From the NCBI GenBank assembly GCA_007753675.1, contig CP036432.1, positions 7,442,233 to 7,506,232 on the forward strand: a stretch of 64,000 nucleotides of DNA, read 5' to 3'. Below are positions 46,592 through 54,270 of the stretch, piece after piece (position 1 is the first letter of the stretch; every line of letters begins with the position of its first letter). The notes under the pieces were generated by a model. That model was given only the letters and a program-made list of their open reading frames with translations. It was not told the origin of the DNA and ran no database searches. This stretch comes from Stieleria magnilauensis (GTDB lineage Bacteria > Planctomycetota > Planctomycetia > Pirellulales > Pirellulaceae). The position numbers and the translations under genes are program-made.

Positions 46592-47911
46592 ATGTCACAA
46601 ACCATCACACACGCTTTTGATGCCGCCGGGTTTGACGCGTTACTTGCCAGCCAGTCCGAGCCGGATTGGTTGACGACGCTGCGTCGCGAAGCGTTTGAAC
46701 ACGCCGAGGCGATGAGTTGGCCCGAGCGTCGCCACGAGGAGTGGATTCGAACCGACATCCGCATGTTCCAACTCGGTAAATTCGGGTTGCCCGTGCTCGA
46801 CCCGGCCGATTGTGATCTGACCGAAACCGAGCAGCTGCACCAGTTGGTCGAAGGTGTCGAGTTGGGCGGTCGAATCGAGACGGTCGACGGTTGCATCACG
46901 AAGGAGTCGCTGGACGAAGAGTTGGCGGCCAAGGGCGTCGTCTTCGGCAGCCTGTCGAAACTGGCCCAGTCGCACCCCGAACTCGTTCGTCCGTACTTGT
47001 TCACGGCCTTTGATCCCGATCACGACAAATTTGCCGCGCTCCATGCGGCGTTCATGTCCGGCGGGCAATTCCTGTACGTGCCCCGCGGAGTTGTCGTCGA
47101 TCGTCCGCTGCACATCGGGTCGATCTTGACCGACGGCGGCACCGACACGACGCACACGTTGGTGGTTCTGGAGGATGGTGCCGAAGCCACCTTGCTGCAC
47201 GAGTCCAACAGCACCGACGCGGGTGGTGCGGGTCTCCATCTGGGGTCGATCGAATTGGTTCAGAAACCAGGATCGAACCTTCGCTACGTCAATCTGCAGG
47301 AGTGGGGGCACAAGACCTACCACTTCGCCCAGCAGAAAGCGGTGATCGACCGCGATTGCTCGCTGCAATGGACGATTGCGGCAATGGGCTCCTCGCTTTC
47401 GAAGGTCAATCAGTCGGTGGATTTGGTCGGTCCGGGGGCCCACAGCCAAGTCAACGGCGTGATGTTCACCGAAGGCCGTCAGCATCTTGCCTACCACACC
47501 TTGCAGCACCACAAAGCGGAGAGTTGCCGAAGCGATTTCCTGTACAAAGCGGCCCAGCAGGACAAAAGTCGCACGGTCTGGCGGGGGATGATCAAGGTCG
47601 ACCCGGCGGCTCAGAAGACCGACGGTTACCAGCGCAATGACAATCTGGTCCTGTCCCACCACGCTCGGGCAGATTCGATCCCGGGATTGGAGATCGAAGC
47701 GGACGATGTCCGTTGCACCCACGGCAGCACGACGTCCAAAGTGGACGAGGATCAAATCTTTTATGCCCGTTGCCGCGGTTTTACTCGGAAGGAAGCAACC
47801 CGTATGATTGTGACCGGGTTCTTCCAGCAGATTTTCGACCGAATCACGATCGATAGCGTGCGGGAAGCCCTCGGCGCGGCCATCGCCCGCCAAGTCCGAG
47901 AATACGAATAA
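46592..47911 (+). CDS. sufD: Fe-S cluster assembly protein SufD
   Basis: This 439-residue protein is a SufB paralogue and partner. Its C-terminal beta-helix region contains GMIKVDPAAQKTDGYQRNDN, LVLSHHARADSIPGLEIEAD and DVRCTHGSTTSKVDEDQIFY, all diagnostic of SufD. The N-terminus is helical (LLASQSEPDWLTTLRREAFE). It starts at ATG 46592 after AATTTCC with no strong Shine-Dalgarno. A 216-base spacer lies between sufB and sufD, longer than usual inside an operon. No sufS or sufE/sufU follows. Confidence 0.95.
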   Translation: MSQTITHAFDAAGFDALLASQSEPDWLTTLRREAFEHAEAMSWPERRHEEWIRTDIRMFQLGKFGLPVLDPADCDLTETEQLHQLVEGVELGGRIETVDGCITKESLDEELAAKGVVFGSLSKLAQSHPELVRPYLFTAFDPDHDKFAALHAAFMSGGQFLYVPRGVVVDRPLHIGSILTDGGTDTTHTLVVLEDGAEATLLHESNSTDAGGAGLHLGSIELVQKPGSNLRYVNLQEWGHKTYHFAQQKAVIDRDCSLQWTIAAMGSSLSKVNQSVDLVGPGAHSQVNGVMFTEGRQHLAYHTLQHHKAESCRSDFLYKAAQQDKSRTVWRGMIKVDPAAQKTDGYQRNDNLVLSHHARADSIPGLEIEADDVRCTHGSTTSKVDEDQIFYARCRGFTRKEATRMIVTGFFQQIFDRITIDSVREALGAAIARQVREYE

Positions 47912-47918
47912 AAAATTC

Positions 47919-48016
47919 AGTTTCAAGTTTCTGGTTCCGTGTTTCATGCTCCAGCATGAGACTGCACAACTTGAAACCTGAAACTTGAAACCTGAAACCC
48001 GATACTTGAAACCTGA
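47919..48016. repeat. TTGAAACCTGAAA minisatellite with inverted half-copy
   Basis: Three 14-base units of CTTGAAACCTGAAA (47970-48016) are preceded by TTTCAAGTTTCTGG (47921-47934) in inverted orientation and a CATGCT-CC-AGCATG hairpin (47945-47958). The sufD-sufT spacer is thus almost entirely this repeat. A related TTGAAACTTGAAACTTGA occurs near 24682. Confidence 0.75.
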
Positions 48017-48034
48017 ATCGCCCGGAAAGAAGAC

Positions 48035-48355
48035 ATGGCACTTGCAGAAGACAAGGTTCGCGAATCGCTCAAGCAGGTGATCGATCCCGAGTTATACGTT
48101 AACATTGTGGACTTGGGGCTGATCTATGTCGTCGCGATCGGGGACGAGAAAGAAGACGGGCGTCACGATGTGACGATCGAGATGACGATGACCAGTCCGA
48201 TGTGTCCTGCGGGACCGCAATTGGTTGCCGGGACGAAAGCGGCTGCCGAGGAACTTGAGGAAGTTGATTCGTGTGAAGTCAAAGTTGTGATGGAACCGGC
48301 GTGGTCGCCGGATCGGATGACGGACGAAGCACGTGATCATTTGGGCATTTTTTAA
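48035..48355 (+). CDS. sufT: MIP18/DUF59-family protein, SufT-like
   Basis: This 106-residue protein of the MIP18/DUF59 family has the signature VIDPELYVNIVDLGLIY, a hydrophobic DVTIEMTMTSPMCPAGP with the conserved Cys in TSPMCPAGP, and a C-terminal PAWSPDRMTDEAR. SufT-type members take part in Fe-S maturation. A similar family member is PaaD of phenylacetate degradation, but no paa genes are here. It lies directly after sufD and before mfnD, and its position favours the Suf role. The start is ATG 48035 after GAAAGAAG. Confidence 0.88.
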   Translation: MALAEDKVRESLKQVIDPELYVNIVDLGLIYVVAIGDEKEDGRHDVTIEMTMTSPMCPAGPQLVAGTKAAAEELEEVDSCEVKVVMEPAWSPDRMTDEARDHLGIF

Positions 48356-48366
48356 GGGATTGTGAC

Positions 48367-49383
48367 TTGAAGGTTTTCGTCGGGGAATACATCTGCGGCG
48401 GCGGCGTCGCGGATCAGGCGATCGACCAGATCCCGCCTTCTTTGCGGAAGGAGGGAGAGGCGATGCTTCGCGCCTTAGTGGAAGACCTTTCGGCGTTCTC
48501 CGAAACGACGGTCGTCCTCGAAGACCGCTTCGAAGTGTCCGTCAACGCCACGCATACCGTTGCCTTCGATGCCGAACGCCCGCTCTGGGCGCAATGGGTC
48601 TCCGCCGCCAAAGACTGTGACGCGGCGTTGATCATCGCGCCCGAAAGTGACGGGTTGTTGGCCAAGGGCGTGGCTTCGTTGCGCAGCAGTGGCGTGGATG
48701 TGATCGCCGGAAGCGGTGATTTTCTTCGCGTGGCCAGCGATAAACTGCTGACCGCCCAGGTGTTGCACAGCTCCGGTGTCGCTCATCCGCCGTACATCGC
48801 CGTCGGCGACGAACGGATGGTGGGCTTGGTAGCTGGCTGCGAGCGATTTGTCGTCAAACCTCGCGACGGTTGCGGCACGCTTGCGATCGCGACGTTCGAC
48901 GATTTTCGCGAGGCCCGCAAATCACTCAATAACAATTCGCTGATGCAAGGCTGGGTCCCCGGTCGCAGCATTTCGATTTCACTGCTGTCCTCCGGCAACT
49001 ACCAGACGTTCTTGCCGGCGGTGTCCCAAGAGATCAGCGATGGAATCTGTGAGTACGTCGGCGGTTGCGGACCGCTGAACAACAACGCCCAGCGGCGTGC
49101 CACCGCACTGGCCGCCCGAGCGATCGCCGCGATGCCGCCGACCGCACGCGGCTTCGTCGGCCTGGATTTGATCTTGGGCGAAACCCCGAGCGACGACTAC
49201 ATCATCGAAATCAATCCCCGGCTGACGACGTCCTACGTCGGTTTGCGCGAGATGATTCACGGAAATCTTGCCGCCCGTTTGTTCGACATCGAAACCGGGC
49301 CGGTCAGTTGCAAGGCCAGCGTGAACTCGGTCCATTGGACGGCCGACGGCAAAGTGAAAATCGACACGCCGCAAACGGTGTGA
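48367..49383 (+). CDS. ATP-grasp ligase, MfnD (tyramine--L-glutamate ligase)-like
   Basis: This 338-residue ATP-grasp protein has FVVKPRDGCGTLAIATFDD for nucleotide binding and the metal-binding YIIEINPRLTTSYVGLREM near the end. The N-terminus KVFVGEYICGGG is shared by MfnD and related proteins of the methanofuran/H4MPT pathways. MfnD joins tyramine to glutamate during methanofuran synthesis. The assignment is strengthened by MfnF- and MfnE-like genes next in line. The start is a TTG 12 bases after the sufT stop. Alternatively it could be another RimK/carbamoyl-phosphate-synthase-type ligase. Confidence 0.72.
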   Translation: MKVFVGEYICGGGVADQAIDQIPPSLRKEGEAMLRALVEDLSAFSETTVVLEDRFEVSVNATHTVAFDAERPLWAQWVSAAKDCDAALIIAPESDGLLAKGVASLRSSGVDVIAGSGDFLRVASDKLLTAQVLHSSGVAHPPYIAVGDERMVGLVAGCERFVVKPRDGCGTLAIATFDDFREARKSLNNNSLMQGWVPGRSISISLLSSGNYQTFLPAVSQEISDGICEYVGGCGPLNNNAQRRATALAARAIAAMPPTARGFVGLDLILGETPSDDYIIEINPRLTTSYVGLREMIHGNLAARLFDIETGPVSCKASVNSVHWTADGKVKIDTPQTV

Positions 49384-49403
49384 AGCGCCGAGATTCTCTC
49401 ATT

Positions 49404-49476
49404 GAGGCCCGTAGGCTCGCGCCAAACGGCTGATCATCGTTTGAGATCAGCCGGTTCGCGTTAGCGTCCGGGCCTC
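49404..49476. repeat. Compound hairpin, third copy of the rpsA-flanking repeat core
   Basis: The outer stem GAGGCCCG / CGGGCCTC (49404-49411 and 49469-49476) encloses an inner GGCTGATC / GATCAGCC (49429-49436 and 49445-49452). The segment from CCCGTAGGCTCGCGCC onward is shared with 39072-39177 and 41613-41718. It lies in the 197-base spacer between the mfnD- and mfnF-like genes. Confidence 0.8.
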
Positions 49477-49580
49477 ACGTCTTAGGGTGACTTAGCGGTA
49501 GAACGTGAATTTCTTCGGGTCACGAACACAACCAACCGCTGGCTCTTACCGTCAGCATTCCACGCCCCATTGCGCAGCCA

Positions 49581-50597
49581 ATGTCGAATCCCACCCCCGC
49601 ATCGGAACCTGTCACGTTGGGGGTCGACATCGGCGGGGCGAACTTGAAGTACGCCGACACGCAAGGCAATGTGTCGTCAGTCGAATTTCCGCTTTGGATG
49701 CGACCGGATGATCTCGCCGGCCAGCTGAAAGCTGACTTCGCCGCCTTTCCCGATGCCTCACGCGTCGTGGTGACGATGACCGGCGAGCTGGCGGATTGTT
49801 TTCTAGATCGTTGCGTCGGCGTGCAACACATCGTCGATCAGGTCTGCCGTGCGGTGAAGCAATGTGGAGGGTCGTCGCCGCTCTTTTATGCCGTCGATGG
49901 ACACGTTCATTCCGCGGCGTGGGCGATGGAACACGTCGATCTGGTTGCCGCGGCCAATTGGCATGCGCTGGCGAAGTGGGTCGCCCGACGTTTCGCGTCG
50001 CAGTTGTCCGGGGGCGGATTGCTGGTCGATATCGGGTCCACCACGACCGATCTGATTCCGCTGTGTGACGGTGGAGTGGCAACCGCAAGCCGGACCGATT
50101 TTGATCGGTTGTCCGAAGGCGCGCTCGTTTACCTCGGCGGCGGACGGACTCCGGTTTGTGCGTTGGTCGATCACTTGGATTGGCAGGGGCATCCAGTTGC
50201 GGTGATGCGTGAAGTGTTTGCCACGATGGATGACGTGCGGTTGTTGTTGGGTTACCAGCCTGGCGACGCTTCGGATTGCCGCAGCGCCGATGGCAAACCA
50301 CGCGACGCCTTTCATGCCGCCAATCGAATCGCACGGATGATCGGGCTGGACCACCGAACCGTTGACGTGGAAAACGCGAAACAACTGGCGATCCAAGTGC
50401 ACCAGCGGGCCCAGGCGATCGTCTCCGAGGCGATTGCGGCGTTCGGCGGGCGTGGACCCCTGGTCGTCAGCGGGCACTGCAGCGATTTACTTCCCATCGA
50501 TAGCGATGGCCGCCAACGGATTTCACTTCCCGCGATTTTGGGTGATGATGTTTCTCGTTGCGCACCAGCCTTTGCGGTTGCGCACCTTGTGGGATAG
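49581..50597 (+). CDS. H4MPT-linked C1-pathway hydantoinase-like protein, MfnF-like
   Basis: This 338-residue ASKHA-fold protein is built from TLGVDIGGANLKYADTQGN at the start, MTGELADCF, LVDIGSTTTDLIPLCDGGV and LSEGALVYLGGGRTPVCALV. These fit the hydantoinase/oxoprolinase-like proteins annotated as H4MPT-linked C1-transfer proteins and, in archaea, as MfnF, which couples the furan phosphate to the glutamyl-tyramine in methanofuran. It follows the MfnD-like gene and precedes the MfnE-like one; the three together are the typical bacterial set. Function in this organism is inferred. Confidence 0.75.
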   Translation: MSNPTPASEPVTLGVDIGGANLKYADTQGNVSSVEFPLWMRPDDLAGQLKADFAAFPDASRVVVTMTGELADCFLDRCVGVQHIVDQVCRAVKQCGGSSPLFYAVDGHVHSAAWAMEHVDLVAAANWHALAKWVARRFASQLSGGGLLVDIGSTTTDLIPLCDGGVATASRTDFDRLSEGALVYLGGGRTPVCALVDHLDWQGHPVAVMREVFATMDDVRLLLGYQPGDASDCRSADGKPRDAFHAANRIARMIGLDHRTVDVENAKQLAIQVHQRAQAIVSEAIAAFGGRGPLVVSGHCSDLLPIDSDGRQRISLPAILGDDVSRCAPAFAVAHLVG

Positions 50598-50693
50598 GCT
50601 TCCAGCCTGTGCATTGAATCTGCCGCGGGCAGAAAACGTCTTCCTTCCCATTTTCGGTAGCGGTTGCCACCCTTTTCATCGCCACCACCAACC

Positions 50694-51269
50694 ATGCGAC
50701 GAGTCATCAAAATCGGCGGGAGTCTGTTGTTGCGAGACGCGCTCTCGGATTCGATTCAGGCATGGGCCGTGAGACAACCGCCCGCACAAACGATCGGGAT
50801 TGTCGGTGGCGGTGAATTGATCGATGCGGTGCGTCGTTTGGATGCCGCCTTCCCCAGTCCATCGAGCTGGCTGCATTGGCAGTGCGTCGGGCTGTTGCGG
50901 ACGACGTTCGAGTGGCTGGGCCCGCAGTTGGATGGATGGCAACTCGAATCGACTCCCGAGCAGTTTGAGCGACTGAAACGCAGTCCAGAGTGTCACAGCC
51001 ATCTGGTCGCGGTCGACGCGTTCTATCATGCCGCGACAGAAACACCCTTGCCCGAAGACTGGACGACGACGACGGACGCGATTGCGGGTTGGTTGTCCAT
51101 TTTGGTCGGTGCCGATGAGTTGGTGCTGCTAAAATCCTGTGACGTCGACGCGTCACGTTCGCTGGCTGAATTGGCCGGCCAAGGTGTTGTCGACGCAGCT
51201 CTTGCGTTGTTGGCCGACCAGTTGCCGCCGATTCGCTTTGTCAACCTTGCCGCCGAGGCCGATCGATGA
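50694..51269 (+). CDS. Amino-acid-kinase-family protein, MfnE-like
   Basis: This 191-residue small kinase of the amino-acid-kinase fold has RVIKIGGSLLLRDALSDSI at the N-terminus (phosphate-binding GGS), IGIVGGGELIDAVRRLD and VLLKSCDVDASRSL. MfnE phosphorylates the aminomethylfuran phosphate intermediate of methanofuran. The start at 50694 was chosen because the N-terminal strand begins immediately; a frame open to 50664 adds ten residues of no family character. The TGA stop is overlapped by the ATG of the carbamoyltransferase. Confidence 0.73.
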   Translation: MRRVIKIGGSLLLRDALSDSIQAWAVRQPPAQTIGIVGGGELIDAVRRLDAAFPSPSSWLHWQCVGLLRTTFEWLGPQLDGWQLESTPEQFERLKRSPECHSHLVAVDAFYHAATETPLPEDWTTTTDAIAGWLSILVGADELVLLKSCDVDASRSLAELAGQGVVDAALALLADQLPPIRFVNLAAEADR

Positions 51270-52999
51270 CGGCAATCTTGGGTCTGTCCGCTTTCTATCA
51301 CGATTCCGCCGCGGTCCTTTTGATCGATGGCGAAATCGTTGCCGCGGCGCAGGAAGAACGTTTCACTCGCAAAAAGCATGACGCGGCATTTCCGATCCAC
51401 GCGATCGAGTTTTGTTTGCAGCGGGCGGGGATCACCGCCGACGAACTGGACCATGTCGGTTTTTATGAAAAGCCGCTGTTGAAATTCGACCGACTGTTGG
51501 AAACCTATCTGTCGTTCGCGCCGCGGGGATTCCGGTCGTTTTGGAAAGCGATGCCCGCGTGGATGACAGAGAAGCTACATCTGAGACGCGAGATCCGACG
51601 CGGACTTGGAAATGGTTTCAAACGCCGCATCGCGTTCTGTCATCACCACCAGTCTCACGCGGCCAGCGCGTTCTTTCCATCGCCCTTTGATCAGGCCGCG
51701 ATTTTGACGATGGACGGCGTCGGTGAATGGGCCACGACCACGATGGGCGTCGGACAGGGGAACAAGATCCAACTGACCGATGAAATCCGGTTCCCCCACT
51801 CGCTCGGATTGCTGTACTCCGCGTTCACGTACTACTGCGGTTTTCGCGTCAACTCCGGCGAATACAAATTGATGGGCTTAGCACCCTACGGGCAACCGAA
51901 GTACGTCGATGTGATCAAAGACCGGTTGTTGACGATTCATGAAGACGGTTCGTTCCATCTGAATCTGGACTACTTCGGATACTGCCAGTCGTTGCGGATG
52001 ACGACGCCGAAGTTTCATCGATTGTTCGGCCGACCGCCGCGGCAGCGCGACAGCGAGATCGAGGATCTGGACCGCGACTTGGCCGCTTCGATCCAGGTGG
52101 TGACCGAAGAGATCGTGCTGCGTTCGGCGCGGCACCTGTACGAAAAAACAAAGTCCAGCAACCTGTGCTTGGCCGGCGGCGTGGCGCTCAACTGTGTCGC
52201 CAATGGACGCGTGCTTCGCGAAGGCCCGTTCGATTCGATCTGGATCCAACCGGCTGCCGGTGACGCCGGCGGCGCGTTGGGCGTCGCGCAGTTCATCTGG
52301 CATCAATTGCTGGACAAGCCGCGACAGCCGACCAAAAACGATTCACAACGCGGCAGCCTGCTCGGGCCGGAGTCTTCGAGCGATCAGGTGCAGTCGGTGC
52401 TTGATCGGCAGGGGGCGGTCTATGAAGTGATCTCGGATCCGGCAGAACTCGATCGACGGACGGCCGCGCTGCTGGCTGAAGGGCTGGTGGTGGGACGGTA
52501 TGCCGGTCGGGCGGAATTCGGACCGCGGGCGCTGGGCAATCGCAGTATCCTCGGCGACCCGCGTTGCAGTGACATGCAGTCGACGATGAATTTGAAGATC
52601 AAGTTTCGTGAGTCGTTTCGTCCCTTCGCGCCCGTCGTCTTGCTCGATCACGTCGGTGAGTTTTTTGATTTGGCCGATGGACACACCAGCCCCTACATGT
52701 TGTTGGTTTGTCAAACCAAAACCGACGCGCTGCCGGCGGTCACCCACGTCGATGGATCAGCTCGCGTGCAAACCGTCGACAAAGAAAAGAACCCGCGATT
52801 CGAAGCGTTGCTCGCTGAATTCCATCGGCAGACCGGCTGCCCCGTGCTGATCAACACCAGTTTCAACGTCCGCGGTGAACCGATCGTCGGATCGCCGGAG
52901 GATGCGTTTCGGTGCTTCATGAAAACCGAGATGGATGCGCTGGTCATTGAAGATTGTTTGCTGGTGAAGGAAGGGCAGCGCGGGGGGCAGGCAGAATGA
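51266..52999 (+). CDS. NodU/CmcH/TobZ-family carbamoyltransferase
   Basis: This 577-residue O-carbamoyltransferase has an N-terminal Kae1-like ASKHA domain (ILGLSAFYHDSAAVLLIDGE, and the metal-binding HHHQSHAASAFFP) and a C-terminal YrdC-like part ending FNVRGEPIVGSPEDAF. Such enzymes use carbamoyl phosphate and ATP to carbamoylate a hydroxyl of an antibiotic, sugar or other small molecule. The ATG overlaps the mfnE-like stop (ATGA), so translation is coupled. The two genes that follow (SxtJ-like, DUF5989) form a common cassette with this family. The substrate here is unknown. Confidence 0.92.
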   Translation: MTAILGLSAFYHDSAAVLLIDGEIVAAAQEERFTRKKHDAAFPIHAIEFCLQRAGITADELDHVGFYEKPLLKFDRLLETYLSFAPRGFRSFWKAMPAWMTEKLHLRREIRRGLGNGFKRRIAFCHHHQSHAASAFFPSPFDQAAILTMDGVGEWATTTMGVGQGNKIQLTDEIRFPHSLGLLYSAFTYYCGFRVNSGEYKLMGLAPYGQPKYVDVIKDRLLTIHEDGSFHLNLDYFGYCQSLRMTTPKFHRLFGRPPRQRDSEIEDLDRDLAASIQVVTEEIVLRSARHLYEKTKSSNLCLAGGVALNCVANGRVLREGPFDSIWIQPAAGDAGGALGVAQFIWHQLLDKPRQPTKNDSQRGSLLGPESSSDQVQSVLDRQGAVYEVISDPAELDRRTAALLAEGLVVGRYAGRAEFGPRALGNRSILGDPRCSDMQSTMNLKIKFRESFRPFAPVVLLDHVGEFFDLADGHTSPYMLLVCQTKTDALPAVTHVDGSARVQTVDKEKNPRFEALLAEFHRQTGCPVLINTSFNVRGEPIVGSPEDAFRCFMKTEMDALVIEDCLLVKEGQRGGQAE

Positions 53000-53067
53000 T
53001 GGAGAAAGAATCCCAGCGGGAAGCGTCAGCGATCGGCGCGTGCTCGGGATTACACGCAGTGGGAAAA

Positions 53068-53197
53068 GGGGCAAAACGATGGGGGCAAAACGATGCGGAA
53101 CTGCCGAAGCCACAAGATATAAATAGGCGTGGATTTGGAATCGTTTCTGCGGGGGCAGCTTTCCTGTCTTTTATTGTTTTGCCCCCATCGTTTTGCC
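53068..53197. repeat. GGGGCAAAACGATG minisatellite with inverted copy
   Basis: Two direct units of GGGGCAAAACGATG (53068-53095) are matched by an inverted copy, GTTTTGCCCCCATCGTTTTG (starting near 53176). It occupies the centre of the 259-base gap between the carbamoyltransferase and the SxtJ-like gene. The same unit reappears at 54016-54071. Confidence 0.75.
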
Positions 53198-53258
53198 ATG
53201 CCTTTTAGCCTGCGACGTCAACCAACTCCACGAAACCTCGGTTCCACGGCAATTCACA

Positions 53259-53651
53259 ATGAAACCACCCACAGATTCCCAACGACGCTATTTCGGCGTC
53301 GCCATTGCGGCGGCGTTGTTGATGCTGGCCTGGATCGCGTGGCGTGCGATCGCCTCGCCGATTGTGTCCGGTGGACTGGCCGTGGCCGCGTTGGTCGTCG
53401 CGATGGTGTATTATTTAATCCCGGCGTCTCAGCCGAAACTGATGGCGTTCTTCCACGCGATCACGTATCCGATCCGCTGGACCGCCACCCTCGTCGTCCT
53501 GGCGATCGTCTACTATGCAGTGGTCACGCCGATCTCGATTTGGTTCCGCGTGACGGGAAAATCGATCCGCACGAACGCGTCCGATTCCAAATCGAATTGG
53601 CGATCGATCGACTTACCATCCGACCCGCAATCCTATTTTCGAACCTTTTAG
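53259..53651 (+). CDS. SxtJ-family membrane protein
   Basis: This 130-residue protein has three or four membrane helices (FGVAIAAALLMLAWIAWRAI, LAVAALVVAMVYYLIP and WTATLVVLAIVYYAVVTP) and then a polar C-terminal tail. SxtJ-like proteins regularly sit between a carbamoyltransferase and a DUF5989 protein in bacterial genomes; their role is unknown. The start at 53259 opens MKPPTDSQRRYFG; a frame to 53193 runs into repeats. Confidence 0.8.
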   Translation: MKPPTDSQRRYFGVAIAAALLMLAWIAWRAIASPIVSGGLAVAALVVAMVYYLIPASQPKLMAFFHAITYPIRWTATLVVLAIVYYAVVTPISIWFRVTGKSIRTNASDSKSNWRSIDLPSDPQSYFRTF

Positions 53652-53655
53652 AACC

Positions 53656-53886
53656 GTGAAGACTCCACCGGCCGATCCCACCGAGAAACCTGAAGACGAA
53701 GTCACCGAGTCCTTCGATTCGATGGCTGACGGATCGGATCCGGGCATCTTTCAGGAGTTCATCTGGTTTGTGAAGTACAACAAGAAATGGTGGCTGACGC
53801 CGATCCTGGTGGTGTTCTTACTGCTGGTCGTCTTGGCCTTCCTGACCAATTCGCCCGCTGCCCCGTTCATCTACACCCTGTTTTGA
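53656..53886 (+). CDS. DUF5989-family small membrane protein
   Basis: This 76-residue protein starts with an acidic tail and then has the motif QEFIWFVKYNKKWWLTPILVV, shown here within the family's usual IWFVKYNKKWWLTPI, followed by one membrane helix (LVVFLLLVVLAFLTNS). The start is a GTG four bases after the previous stop. It completes the carbamoyltransferase-SxtJ-DUF5989 cassette. Function is not known; a membrane assembly role is possible. Confidence 0.78.
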   Translation: MKTPPADPTEKPEDEVTESFDSMADGSDPGIFQEFIWFVKYNKKWWLTPILVVFLLLVVLAFLTNSPAAPFIYTLF

Positions 53887-54270
53887 GTCTGCGTTTTCCT
53901 CCAGAACGTCGCCGACGATGATGGTCGACGGAGATTGCGGAGCAGCAGATTACACGCAGGAAATCGGGGGATCTGTCAGCAGAACCGGGGATTCGGTGTG
54001 AAAAAGGCAGAATGATGGGGGCAAAACAATGGGGGCAAAACAATGGGGGCAAAACAATGGGGGCAGAATGATACGGGGCAGAATGATGGAGTAGCAGCAG
54101 GGACGTCGCAGGCCTGACTCAGATCGATTGCCCCACCGCTCGACTCCCACTCTCCTTGTCTCCTTGTCTCCTTGTCTCCCCGTCTCCCCCAAACGCGGAT
54201 GCAGGAGCAACCGTGACCACGCCGACCGCCACACGGCACGCCGCGTGTGAACGTGCCCGCGACGACGGTG
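53887..54270. repeat. 384-base gap filled by G-rich and TCTCCTTG minisatellites
   Basis: Four direct 14-base units of GGGGCAAAACAATG or its GGGGCAGAATGATA variant lie at about 54016-54071, and five 8-base units (three TCTCCTTG, then TCTCCCCG and TCTCCCCC) at 54151-54190. No gene was seen. The gap separates the DUF5989 gene from the converging mlaD-like gene. Confidence 0.8.

Noticed and set aside
48035..48355. paaD (phenylacetate degradation)
   Set aside because: Same protein family, but there are no other paa genes and the gene lies inside the suf block, so a SufT-like role is preferred.
54016..54190. CRISPR-like repeat array
   Set aside because: Units are 8 or 14 bases, contiguous without spacers, and no cas gene is near.
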